Shown here in pieces: positions 1 through 6,753 of a DNA stretch of 7,276 nt. Position 1 is the first letter of the stretch, and every line of letters starts with the position of its first letter. Source of the DNA: Candidatus Gallibacteroides avistercoris. Lineage in GTDB: Bacteria; Bacteroidota; Bacteroidia; Bacteroidales; CHK158-818. The notes beneath the pieces were generated by a model. The model searched no databases, was not told the DNA's origin, and was given only the letters and a program-made list of their open reading frames with translations. Where the stretch lies: the NCBI GenBank assembly GCA_018714665.1, contig DVNA01000091.1:1-7276 (forward strand), given 5' to 3'. A program made the translations under genes and the position numbers.

Positions 1-6
1 CCACCT

Positions 7-1071
7 TTATGAGCTCTTTCGATAGCACCACAATGCCAAACTGTTAAATACTACGGCAAATAACGATAAGATAACAAACGACGGCCAAAGGTCTATCCAG
101 GTACTTCCTTTTAGGTAAACCATCCGCATCACCTCTACGAAATAGCGAACGGGGTTGAACCGGGTAAACGTTTGGGCCCACTCGGGCATGGAAGAGATCG
201 GGGTAAACAACCCGCTCAATAAAACGAAAATAATCAAAAAGAAGAAAGCTGTCAGTACAGATTGCTGTTGCGTGGAAGAGACGGACGATATGGTTAGACC
301 GAATCCGGTACAAATAATCAAAAAGATTCCGGCAAAAAGATAAATCATCCCGAACCCACCCAACGGATACAAGCCATAAACCAGCCACGCGATGAAAATA
401 CTGATGGAAAGAAGGAGATAACCTATTATCCAGAACGGAATCAATTTACTCAGGACAAATATGCTTTTGGAAACGGGTGTAACGTTTATCTGCTCTATGG
501 TTCCTATCTCTTTTTCTCTTACGATATTCAACGCCGAGACAAACCCGACTACAATAGCCAGCAAAAAGGCAATAATACCGGGAACCATATAGCTTTTATA
601 ACTGAAATAAGGATTAAAATAGTGGATGACCCGGACGCCGGTATCGACATTCTCGCCCGCCAGAATAGTCGATAAATAGGAACTGCCTAATCCGCCCTTG
701 GTACCGTTTACGGCATTTGCGGCAATCAATACGTCCGACGGATGGCCCGTCCCCAGCTGCCGAGTAAAATCAACAGGGAACTCCAAAATAAGGTCCGACA
801 CATTGGCCTCGACCGAGGCTAGCGCCTCTTGATAAGAGGGATACATACCCATCAAGTTGAAATATCCGGAAGAGACAATCTTTTCTGTCAACTGACGGGT
901 AAGTTGCGTGCGATCGTGGTCCACTACGGCCAGGTTGATATTCTTCATCTCGAAATTGGCAGCAAAAGGCAATATCAACAGCTGCAATACCGGGACAATG
1001 AATATCAACTTAGGGATGAAACGATCCCGTACGATTTGCTTAAACTCTTTTTCCAACAAATACTTCAACAT
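7..1071 (-). CDS. ABC-2 type transporter permease, YbhR-like (second permease)
   Basis: This 354-residue inner-membrane protein is the last gene of the efflux operon and probably forms one half of the transmembrane channel. It has the ABC-2 (membrane type 3) layout: a short cytoplasmic N-terminus, TM1 at about 21-39, a large periplasmic domain at about 40-160, then five membrane segments in the C-terminal half (about 162-183, 205-231, 241-262, 269-290, 331-349). The cytoplasmic 'VREKEIGTIEQ' stretch (184-194) between TM2 and TM3 is characteristic of the family. The 'FAANFEM' sequence after TM1, 'SSTQQQS' (265-271) and 'NPVRYF' (306-311) resemble E. coli YbhR more than YbhS, from memory. It starts 22 bp after the upstream permease gene. 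An SD-like AGGA lies 7-10 bases before the ATG, with A-rich sequence between. The TAA stop is at 7-9, so the gene is complete. Any operon terminator lies outside the window. The family call is firm; the substrate is unknown. Confidence 0.93.
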   Translation of the reverse strand: MLKYLLEKEFKQIVRDRFIPKLIFIVPVLQLLILPFAANFEMKNINLAVVDHDRTQLTRQLTEKIVSSGYFNLMGMYPSYQEALASVEANVSDLILEFPVDFTRQLGTGHPSDVLIAANAVNGTKGGLGSSYLSTILAGENVDTGVRVIHYFNPYFSYKSYMVPGIIAFLLAIVVGFVSALNIVREKEIGTIEQINVTPVSKSIFVLSKLIPFWIIGYLLLSISIFIAWLVYGLYPLGGFGMIYLFAGIFLIICTGFGLTISSVSSTQQQSVLTAFFFLIIFVLLSGLFTPISSMPEWAQTFTRFNPVRYFVEVMRMVYLKGSTWIDLWPSFVILSLFAVVFNSLALWCYRKSS

Positions 1072-1093
1072 ATCTTTTCCTAAATAGAGGCGT

Positions 1094-2191
1094 TCATGAT
1101 TCTATCCTGACCTTAAACCGTTTTACGCTCATCACGGTCAACAGGAGAAACATCGCGGCAAGAACGGCTATATCCCAGGCTATCGCTCCGGCACCCAACC
1201 CCTTGATCATTACATCACGTACGGCCGAGATGTACCATTTGGCCGGGACCACGTTTGACAGCCATTGCAATACAACGGGCATATTTTCAATCGGGAATAC
1301 CATCCCGCTCAACAGCACAACCGGCAACATCAACATGATAGCACTGGTCAGCATCGCAGCCTGCTGCGTATCGGTTATCGTCGAAATCAACAGCCCCAAC
1401 GCCAGGGAGACCAGCGAATAGAGAACCGATATGGATATCAACAGCACAACGCTGCCGTTGATGGGCACTTGCAACAGAAAATGGGAAAGCAACAGGATGG
1501 TGACCACATTGATAAAACTCAGCAACAGATAGGGTACCATCTTGGCAATCACGATGAAAAAGGGTTTCATCGGCGATACCAACAGCACTTCCATCGTGCC
1601 GATCTCCTTTTCCCGGACAATGCTGACGGAGGTCATCAAGGCGCAAATCAACAGCAAAATCAGCCCCATCACACCGGGAACAAAATTATAGGCCCCCTTC
1701 ATCAACGGATTATACAACAGATGAACAACGGGAACAATACCGGAAACCGATACATTCAGCACCTGAGCATCCTGCAACTCCGACCGGATTACCGAAGCGG
1801 CATATACCGCCAACTGCTGAGCTTCGTTGGGGTCTGTGGCATCGGTTTGTATCTGGATGCTCTCTTCCGGAGTACCGGTATATTGGGCGGGGAAAACTAC
1901 TACCAGTTTAACCTTGCCCTTCCGGAACAGGTCGTGAGCCTCTTGCTGACTACCTACCATTTTATACAGCGAGAAATAGTCGTTCGCGCCCAACCGCTCG
2001 GTTATACGCCGGGTCAAAGGGGTCTGCGCCTGGTCGAAAACAGCCATATCCACTTGCTGAATCTCCGTTGTGATGGCATACCCGAACAGGATAATCAACA
2101 GCACGGGCATAAGCAACAGAATCATCATCGTCCGTTTGTCCCGGAAAATGTGGTAAAACTCTTTGCGTACAAACGATAAAAGTTGCGTCAT
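1094..2191 (-). CDS. ABC-2 type transporter permease, YbhS-like (first permease)
   Basis: This 365-residue inner-membrane permease has the same topology as the downstream one: TM1 at about 22-42, a periplasmic domain at about 43-168, then five segments near 171-191, 210-240, 247-270, 277-299 and 338-356. The cytoplasmic 'VREKEIGTMEVLLVSPMK' stretch (192-209) is the ABC-2 family hallmark. 'LLISTITDTQQ' (267-277), 'LLSGMVFPIENMP' (293-305) and 'VPAKWYISA' (315-323) fit E. coli YbhS-type permeases, from memory. It most likely pairs with the following permease as a heterodimer served by the two ATPases upstream. Its ATG lies only 3 bp beyond the stop of the preceding ATPase gene. A strong GAGGAG ribosome-binding site falls inside the last codons of that gene, which supports this start. 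The length is normal for the family and the gene is intact. Confidence 0.94.
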   Translation of the reverse strand: MTQLLSFVRKEFYHIFRDKRTMMILLLMPVLLIILFGYAITTEIQQVDMAVFDQAQTPLTRRITERLGANDYFSLYKMVGSQQEAHDLFRKGKVKLVVVFPAQYTGTPEESIQIQTDATDPNEAQQLAVYAASVIRSELQDAQVLNVSVSGIVPVVHLLYNPLMKGAYNFVPGVMGLILLLICALMTSVSIVREKEIGTMEVLLVSPMKPFFIVIAKMVPYLLLSFINVVTILLLSHFLLQVPINGSVVLLISISVLYSLVSLALGLLISTITDTQQAAMLTSAIMLMLPVVLLSGMVFPIENMPVVLQWLSNVVPAKWYISAVRDVMIKGLGAGAIAWDIAVLAAMFLLLTVMSVKRFKVRIES

Positions 2192-2194
2192 ACA

Positions 2195-2929
2195 TTAATC
2201 TCCTCTTTTGGCCTGACGGGCCAACGCATAAAAAACATCTCCCATGGAATCGGTTTGAAAAGCCGATTTCAGATTTGAAGGGGTATCCAACGCCTCTATC
2301 CTCCCATCGACCATGATGGATACCCGGTTGCAATATTCCGCCTCATCCATATAATGGGTGGTCACAAAAACGGTTATGCCTTTGCGGGAAGCTTCGTAAA
2401 TCAACTCCCAGAAACGGCGTCGGGTTACGGGATCGACCCCTCCGGTAGGTTCGTCCAGAAAGACGATTTTCGGATCATGGAGAATAGCCACCGAGAAGGC
2501 CAATTTCTGTTTCCACCCCAAAGGCAAGGAACCGACAAAGACATTCCGTTTATCTTCCAGATCCAATACGGTCAACAGCTCCCCGGTCTTGTCTTTTATT
2601 TGCCGGTCGGACAAACCGTATATACCACCGAAAAGCCGGATATTCTCCCACACCTTCAAGTCGTCGTAAAGCGAAAACTTCTGGCTCATGTATCCGATAT
2701 GCCTCTTTATCTTTTCCGCGTCCCGATAAACGTCGTATCCAGCCACGCTGGCTTGGCCGCAGGTGGGGGTGGATAACCCGCAGAGCATCCGCATGGCCGT
2801 GGTCTTACCCGCCCCGTTGGCTCCCAGGAAACCGAAAATCTCTCCGCTCCTCACCTCAAAGCTGATGCGATCTACCGCCGTAAAAGCGCCGAAACGCTTA
2901 GTCAACCCTTTTGCCTCTATTACATTCAT
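2195..2929 (-). CDS. ABC transporter ATPase, equivalent to the C-terminal half of YbhF
   Basis: This 244-residue cytoplasmic ATPase powers the efflux pump together with the preceding ATPase. Visible motifs are Walker A GANGAGKTT (36-44), the Q-loop in 'YMSQKFSLY' with Q83, Walker B VFLDEP (156-161) with catalytic E160, the D-loop 'GGVDP', and the switch histidine H192 in 'TTHYMDEAEYC'. The signature motif is degenerate: LPLGW (135-139) replaces LSGGQ. E. coli YbhF carries a similar LPLGF in its second ATPase half, as I recall, so this is a family trait and not damage. The C-terminus ('SMGDVFYALARQ') matches the usual end of that half. The start overlaps the stop of the first ATPase gene by 4 bp (ATGA), with no SD, suggesting translation by reinitiation. 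Its nucleotide-binding residues complete the canonical ATP site when paired with the LSGGM of the other subunit. Confidence 0.94.
   Translation of the reverse strand: MNVIEAKGLTKRFGAFTAVDRISFEVRSGEIFGFLGANGAGKTTAMRMLCGLSTPTCGQASVAGYDVYRDAEKIKRHIGYMSQKFSLYDDLKVWENIRLFGGIYGLSDRQIKDKTGELLTVLDLEDKRNVFVGSLPLGWKQKLAFSVAILHDPKIVFLDEPTGGVDPVTRRRFWELIYEASRKGITVFVTTHYMDEAEYCNRVSIMVDGRIEALDTPSNLKSAFQTDSMGDVFYALARQAKRGD
2200..2205 (-). promoter_or_regulatory. Strong Shine-Dalgarno site for the first permease
   Basis: The minus strand reads GAGGAG here, 8 bases before the permease ATG at 2191 and embedded in the last codons of the ATPase gene. Most other genes of this operon have little or no SD sequence, so this site stands out and fixes the permease start. 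Confidence 0.6.
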
Positions 2930-3840
2930 TTTACATGATCTCCCAATAACGCCATAAAACTGTCTTCTATACCGGGAAGAGCCGTATCGACCTCTATGTC
3001 TATGTGTCCCTTCGCCCGCAGATAATCGTACAAAATACTCTTTTCTACCTCCTGCTTCAATGCCAGGTGATGGGTATCACCAAATGCGTAACAGGAGTAT
3101 GCCAACGGCCAAGCCCGCAAATCGGCCAATAACCGATGCATATCGCCGGATTTTACCTTCCACAACGGCCGGGGAAAAGAGGAAGATATATTTGCCGGGG
3201 TATCTACCGACAGAAGAGCTCCGTTTTGAATCAATGCGATACGGTCGCAACGGGAGGCCTCATCCATATAAGGAGTAGAGACGAACAGGGTTATCCCCTG
3301 CTTTTTAAGATTTCCCAGCATATTCCAGAGTTCATTTCTCGACACGGGATCAACGCCCGTTGTCGGCTCGTCCAGAAAGAGGACGGATGGCCGGTGTATC
3401 AACGCGCAACAAAGTGCCAGCTTTTGCTTCATCCCGCCCGACAATTTTCCGGCACGGCGTCTTTTGAATGGCTCTATCTGTATGTAAATATCTTTTATCA
3501 AATCGTAATTTTCGGCCACCGTAGTATGGAATACGGTAGCAAAGAAATTCAGGTTCTCTTCTACCGACAAATCCTGATAAAGGGAGAACCGGCCGGGCAT
3601 ATAACCTATCTTGTTACGTATAATTTTATAATCACGCACCGTATCATACCCGCACACCGAGGCGGTTCCCGCATCGGGGATGAGCAAGGTGGTCAGGATG
3701 CGAAAGATGGTGGTCTTCCCCGCCCCGTCCGGACCGATCAACCCAAAAAGTTCGCCGGGAGAGACCGAAAGATCAACCTCCTTGACCGCCTCTACCGGGC
3801 CGTAACTTTTCCGAATATGTGTCAGGCGTATGTCGTTCAT
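2926..3840 (-). CDS. ABC transporter ATPase, equivalent to the N-terminal half of YbhF, with degenerate Q- and H-loops
   Basis: This 304-residue cytoplasmic ATPase is the partner of the following gene. Walker A GPDGAGKTT (36-44), signature LSGGM (133-137), Walker B VLFLDEP (153-159) with E158, and D-loop 'TGVDP' are present. Two key residues are missing: the Q-loop reads 'YMPGRFSLY', with Gly83 where its partner has Gln, and the switch region reads 'STPYMDEA', with Pro190 in place of His. ATP hydrolysis at its own site is probably weak or absent. The roughly 75 residues after the nucleotide-binding fold end in 'PGIEDSFMALLG', resembling the segment that links the two halves of E. coli YbhF, from memory. 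The ATG overlaps the adaptor stop by 4 bp (ATGA), with a weak GAAGAG upstream. The gene has clean ends and intact motifs otherwise, so it reads as a specialised subunit and not a pseudogene. Confidence 0.93.
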   Translation of the reverse strand: MNDIRLTHIRKSYGPVEAVKEVDLSVSPGELFGLIGPDGAGKTTIFRILTTLLIPDAGTASVCGYDTVRDYKIIRNKIGYMPGRFSLYQDLSVEENLNFFATVFHTTVAENYDLIKDIYIQIEPFKRRRAGKLSGGMKQKLALCCALIHRPSVLFLDEPTTGVDPVSRNELWNMLGNLKKQGITLFVSTPYMDEASRCDRIALIQNGALLSVDTPANISSSFPRPLWKVKSGDMHRLLADLRAWPLAYSCYAFGDTHHLALKQEVEKSILYDYLRAKGHIDIEVDTALPGIEDSFMALLGDHVK

Positions 3841-4745
3841 TGCTCTTCGGTTAAAAAACTGGCTTCGCCATACTGGCCTATCTTCAAATATCCGTCGTTC
3901 TGGACGGCTATCTTGACGGCATACACCGAATTGGCCCGTTCGTCGCGCGTCTGAATTCCCTTGGGGGTAAACTCTGCCTTGTCTGAAATCCAGGAGACGA
4001 TACCGGGATATTCTCGTTGCCCGTCCTCCTGGTAATCGGCATACACCTTTACCGGTTGTCCCAGCTTCAACTGAGACAGTTGCGATGCCGTAATATAGGC
4101 CCGCAGATACAAAACGCTGATGTCGGCCATAGAAAAGAGAGGCTTCCCGGGAGCAGTAACCTCGCCGGCCTGGGCGTATTTGACCAACACAACCCCCGAC
4201 TGCGGGGCCACAATGCGGCTTTTGGACAACTGGTCGTCTATCTGCATCACCTGGTATTGAAGATTCTCGACCTCGGCCGTTGCCCCTTCATCGGTTTTAT
4301 TCAACGTCGAACGCTGGGCAGACAACTCTTTCTCCAATACGGCAATCTGATGGGCCCAATCATCCACCTGCTTCTGATTGCCCGCACCGGCCTTTACCAG
4401 ATTCTCCATACGGCGCAGCTCTGTCCGGGCAACGGTAATCTGTTGCTCGATGACGGCAATCTGTTTGCGAATATCCGGACGACGAATATCGACCGAACGC
4501 AGACCGGCCAACAATTGCCTTTTTTTCAAATAGAGCTGTGTAGTGTCTATATATCCATAAACCTGGCCCGCGGTGAGGTGATCGCCCTCTTCCAAATCCA
4601 ATACTTGAATTTTTCCTTGCGATTCGGAAGAGACCAATACCTCCGTCGCCTCAAAGACTCCGGCCGCATCTTTTTGAAGGCCTTTGTCCGCGCAGGACAA
4701 AAACGATACAGCCACAAACAACACAAAACAAAATCCGATTCTCAT
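3837..4745 (-). CDS. HlyD-family periplasmic adaptor (membrane fusion lipoprotein), YbhG-like
   Basis: This 302-residue protein should bridge the inner-membrane ABC pump and the outer-membrane TolC-like channel. A hydrophobic leader (about 3-17) ends in F-L-S-C with Cys18, a plausible lipobox, so the mature protein is probably anchored by lipid. Next come the first half of the lipoyl/barrel-sandwich domain (about 30-65, 'SQGKIQVLDLEEGDHLTAGQ'), a long alpha-helical hairpin (about 68-176) rich in heptad-like Q, E, R and L with a turn near 'GATAEVE', and the second lipoyl half ('SRIVAPQSGVV', 176-186, 'GEVTAPGKPLF'). A beta-barrel domain follows to the C-terminus, with a typical 'LKLGQPVKVYADY' segment (226-238). 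The gene lies 4 bp after the TolC-like gene and overlaps the ATPase gene by 4 bp. The family call is firm; lipidation is an inference from the lipobox. Confidence 0.93.
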   Translation of the reverse strand: MRIGFCFVLFVAVSFLSCADKGLQKDAAGVFEATEVLVSSESQGKIQVLDLEEGDHLTAGQVYGYIDTTQLYLKKRQLLAGLRSVDIRRPDIRKQIAVIEQQITVARTELRRMENLVKAGAGNQKQVDDWAHQIAVLEKELSAQRSTLNKTDEGATAEVENLQYQVMQIDDQLSKSRIVAPQSGVVLVKYAQAGEVTAPGKPLFSMADISVLYLRAYITASQLSQLKLGQPVKVYADYQEDGQREYPGIVSWISDKAEFTPKGIQTRDERANSVYAVKIAVQNDGYLKIGQYGEASFLTEEQ

Positions 4746-4749
4746 TGTA

Positions 4750-6027
4750 TCAATTATTGGTTATATACATATAGTTATAAATAGCCATCTGTTGTTGTAC
4801 GCGATGAACGACGGCCTCTTGCCGGGAGATATTTTCGGCATTTATCTCCCGTACCACATCGGAGGCGGATGCTACCCCTTCGGCATACCGGGCTTCTGTC
4901 GCCTTTTTTATATTCGTCCGCAAACGGACAATCTCGTCATCGGCTTTCATCAACTCGGTCAGTTTACGTATCTGCTCGTTTTCCTGAATCTGTTGCAAAC
5001 GGGTATTAAACAGGAATGTCTCCCGCTCGATGTCCAACTGTTTCAAATCGTTGTCTATCAACCTCCGGTTGTTTTTTATCGTATAGAAATTTCCGATGTT
5101 CCAAGACATTCGCACGCCGGCTACATAAAATCCTTTAAAGTCGTTGTCCAACATATTCAATCCAGGACGTCCGTAACCTCCTTGCAGAAAAGCACTGACA
5201 GAAGGGCGTATGCCTATGTCCAACATCCTACCCCGGAGAGACAACGCTCTCTCTTGTGCGGATATGGCCTGTAATTCAGGCCGATTGATCTCTTGCGAAA
5301 GCGATGTCGGCACGGGTGGTTCTTCCATTTCAGCCTGCTTTACCAGAGCGTTTCCGGTAAGGGCTTCCAGCATATTCAGATAGGCCTTGCGCACGGCTTT
5401 CAACTCGATCTCTTTCTGCCGGGCATTCAACAAGGAGACCTCCAACTCCTCCTTATCAGATACATTGGCCATACCGTTAGCCATCATCGCCTCTACCCGG
5501 TCTATGTTGATCTGAAACTCTTGCTGCAACAAAGCGTTTTGTGCAATCAGCTCCTTATACAACAGACAACCGAAATAAAGATTATTGACCCGTTCGCGCA
5601 ACGTATATAATTGGCTCTCCAACTCTTTTCTATCGGCGTCGGCACGGACAGCGGCCTGCTTTCTGGACAAACGTACCTGCCCTCCATCCCAGATGGATTG
5701 GTTGATCTCTGCGGCTACTTTGTATTGGTCCTTACTCATTTCCGGTATTTCCAGCCCCGGGACAAGCGCAGAAAGATTCTCCAACGGCAACGTCGTAACG
5801 TCACTCTGGTAAGTGGCACTGGCACTGACCTTCACCTGCGGCAGCCACCCTTTGGCAGCATTGGAAAGCGTATATTGCTCGGTTTGTTCTATCAACCGAA
5901 AACGCTCAATCTGTGGATAGTTATCTCGTGCCCATTCATAACATTGATCTATCGTAACCCGGTCCTGGGCCGACAACGAAACGGTGCCCAAAAGGAAAAA
6001 CAATCCCATAAAAATTCTCGTTTTCAT
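4750..6027 (-). CDS. TolC-like outer membrane efflux protein
   Basis: This 425-residue protein is the outer-membrane exit duct of the pump. The N-terminus is a clear type I signal peptide (hydrophobic 5-19, probable cleavage after Ala20 in 'SLSA|QD'); no lipobox cysteine is seen. The mature protein has the two-repeat OEP layout. The first repeat has helix at about 25-60, beta strands near 64-75 and 100-112, and long helices at about 115-222. After a Pro-rich linker ('EEPPVPTS', 235-242), the second repeat has helix at about 249-270, strands near 274-284 ('RPSVSAFLQGGYG') and 299-310 ('GFYVAGVRMSWNIG'), and a helical region at about 320-420. 'SIWDGGQ' (111-117) and 'SWNIGN' are the usual strand-to-helix turns. 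The gap to the regulator is 6 bp and to the adaptor 4 bp. The E. coli ybh locus lacks such a gene and is thought to rely on the shared TolC. Confidence 0.93.
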   Translation of the reverse strand: MKTRIFMGLFFLLGTVSLSAQDRVTIDQCYEWARDNYPQIERFRLIEQTEQYTLSNAAKGWLPQVKVSASATYQSDVTTLPLENLSALVPGLEIPEMSKDQYKVAAEINQSIWDGGQVRLSRKQAAVRADADRKELESQLYTLRERVNNLYFGCLLYKELIAQNALLQQEFQINIDRVEAMMANGMANVSDKEELEVSLLNARQKEIELKAVRKAYLNMLEALTGNALVKQAEMEEPPVPTSLSQEINRPELQAISAQERALSLRGRMLDIGIRPSVSAFLQGGYGRPGLNMLDNDFKGFYVAGVRMSWNIGNFYTIKNNRRLIDNDLKQLDIERETFLFNTRLQQIQENEQIRKLTELMKADDEIVRLRTNIKKATEARYAEGVASASDVVREINAENISRQEAVVHRVQQQMAIYNYMYITNN

Positions 6028-6033
6028 CTTATG

Positions 6034-6663
6034 CTACTTTTGTGGATGGAGAAAGGATTTCATAATCTCTACAATGTATCTCTTTCGCTCCTGAGTAAAT
6101 CGGTCAAATGCCTCTTTGTTGCCTTTAAAAAAAAGATCTGTCAGGGGAGTCTCTACTAAAAATGGGAAGATAGCCAACCCCAAGAAAGTAGATACTACAA
6201 AAACAATAGGCATCTTACGAATTCTGCCCTCTTTCATGTTTGTCTCTACCAACTCCTGCAATTTCAACACGGGTTTTATTTTTTGCGGATTTTTAAGAAG
6301 CACCCGGTACAGATGATCCGGATCTCTGTTCAACTCGCCAATGATAAATGCCGGAAATCCCGGAAACGTTTTTATCGTATCGATGTACAAACTCACAATC
6401 TTTTCAAGTTTGTCCCAAAACGAACCCTCTTCTTCTATAATGGATCCGATATTGGGCAAAAGATAGTTCATCAACTGTTCAAAGACCGATTCAAACAACC
6501 GCTCTTTGGTTCGAAAATAGTAATTCAACGTCGTACGGCCAATACCTGCTTCTATAGCAATATCACCCATCGATGCAGCGACATACCCTTTTTTTATAAA
6601 AACTCGCCGGGCTGCATCTATGATGCTGTTTTCCATCTCTGTCATCGTTTGCTTATCGTCCAT
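6034..6663 (-). CDS. TetR-family transcriptional regulator of the efflux operon
   Basis: This regulator is 209 residues long with the chosen start. Its N-terminal DNA-binding domain (about 9-55) contains the TetR helix-turn-helix: 'IIDAARRVFIKKGY', then 'SMGDIAIEAGIGRTTLNYYFRTKERLF' with the recognition helix at about 41-50. The variable helical C-terminal domain would bind a ligand. An in-frame ATG at 6753 would add 30 residues ('MRDAYDIKNK...'), but these are unlike any TetR N-terminus and would span the only good promoter box and the palindromic candidate operator. The start at 6663 (MDDKQ) gives a normal length; M7 (6645) and M10 (6636) are alternatives. It is the first gene of the operon, 6 bp before the TolC-like gene, so it most likely represses itself and the pump until a ligand binds, as E. 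coli CecR (YbiH) does next to ybhGFSR. The ligand is unknown. Confidence 0.9.
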   Translation of the reverse strand: MDDKQTMTEMENSIIDAARRVFIKKGYVAASMGDIAIEAGIGRTTLNYYFRTKERLFESVFEQLMNYLLPNIGSIIEEEGSFWDKLEKIVSLYIDTIKTFPGFPAFIIGELNRDPDHLYRVLLKNPQKIKPVLKLQELVETNMKEGRIRKMPIVFVVSTFLGLAIFPFLVETPLTDLFFKGNKEAFDRFTQERKRYIVEIMKSFLHPQK

Positions 6664-6683
6664 GGTTGTATATCTTTTTAGTC

Positions 6684-6711
6684 TGTCATATATGTCTGAC
6701 ACTATCGTCAG
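6684..6711. promoter_or_regulatory. Candidate TetR operator (overlapping inverted repeats)
   Basis: TGTCATATATGTCTGACA (6684-6701) is an imperfect 18-bp palindrome with perfect 5-base arms TGTCA/TGACA. It contains the short perfect palindrome TGTC-T-GACA (6693-6701). Overlapping it, CTGAC (6696-6700) and GTCAG (6707-6711) form a second inverted repeat around 6 bases. The cluster covers the start site predicted from the -7 box at 6712-6719, where a bound TetR dimer would block RNA polymerase. Size and position fit TetR operators; binding itself is inferred. Confidence 0.5.
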
Positions 6712-6719
6712 CAAAAATA
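6712..6719 (-). promoter_or_regulatory. Bacteroidales -7 promoter box for the efflux operon
   Basis: The minus strand reads TATTTTTG, an exact match to the TAnnTTTG box of Bacteroidales primary sigma promoters, and it is the only full match on this strand between 6664 and 7101. A start site near 6705-6708 would give a leader of roughly 42 bases before the ATG at 6663. No good TTTG -33 box is visible at about 6739-6744, so the promoter may be weak. Confidence 0.5.
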
Positions 6720-6753
6720 CATATTTATTTTTTATATCATATGCATCTCTCAT

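Noticed and set aside
1265..2179. A 304-codon open frame on the plus strand opposite the first permease gene
   Set aside because: Its protein is rich in Gln, His and Asn with no fold or motif, as expected for the complement of a membrane-protein gene. The minus-strand gene has clear family motifs.
2511..2525. The LPLGW signature as a sign of a decaying gene or sequencing error
   Set aside because: All other motifs are intact and E. coli YbhF has a similar LPLGF in the matching half, so the change looks like a family trait.
2926..2929. The two ATPase genes as one frameshifted, broken YbhF gene
   Set aside because: Both have proper starts and ends, the junction is a standard ATGA overlap, and neighbouring genes show the same arrangement at 3837-3840.
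3136..3954. A 272-codon open frame on the plus strand opposite the first ATPase gene
   Set aside because: It is a shadow of the ATPase and adaptor genes and has no recognisable domain.
6034..6753. The longest version of the TetR regulator, starting at 6753
   Set aside because: The extra 30 residues are unlike TetR N-termini and cover the promoter box and palindromes; the ATG at 6663 is better.
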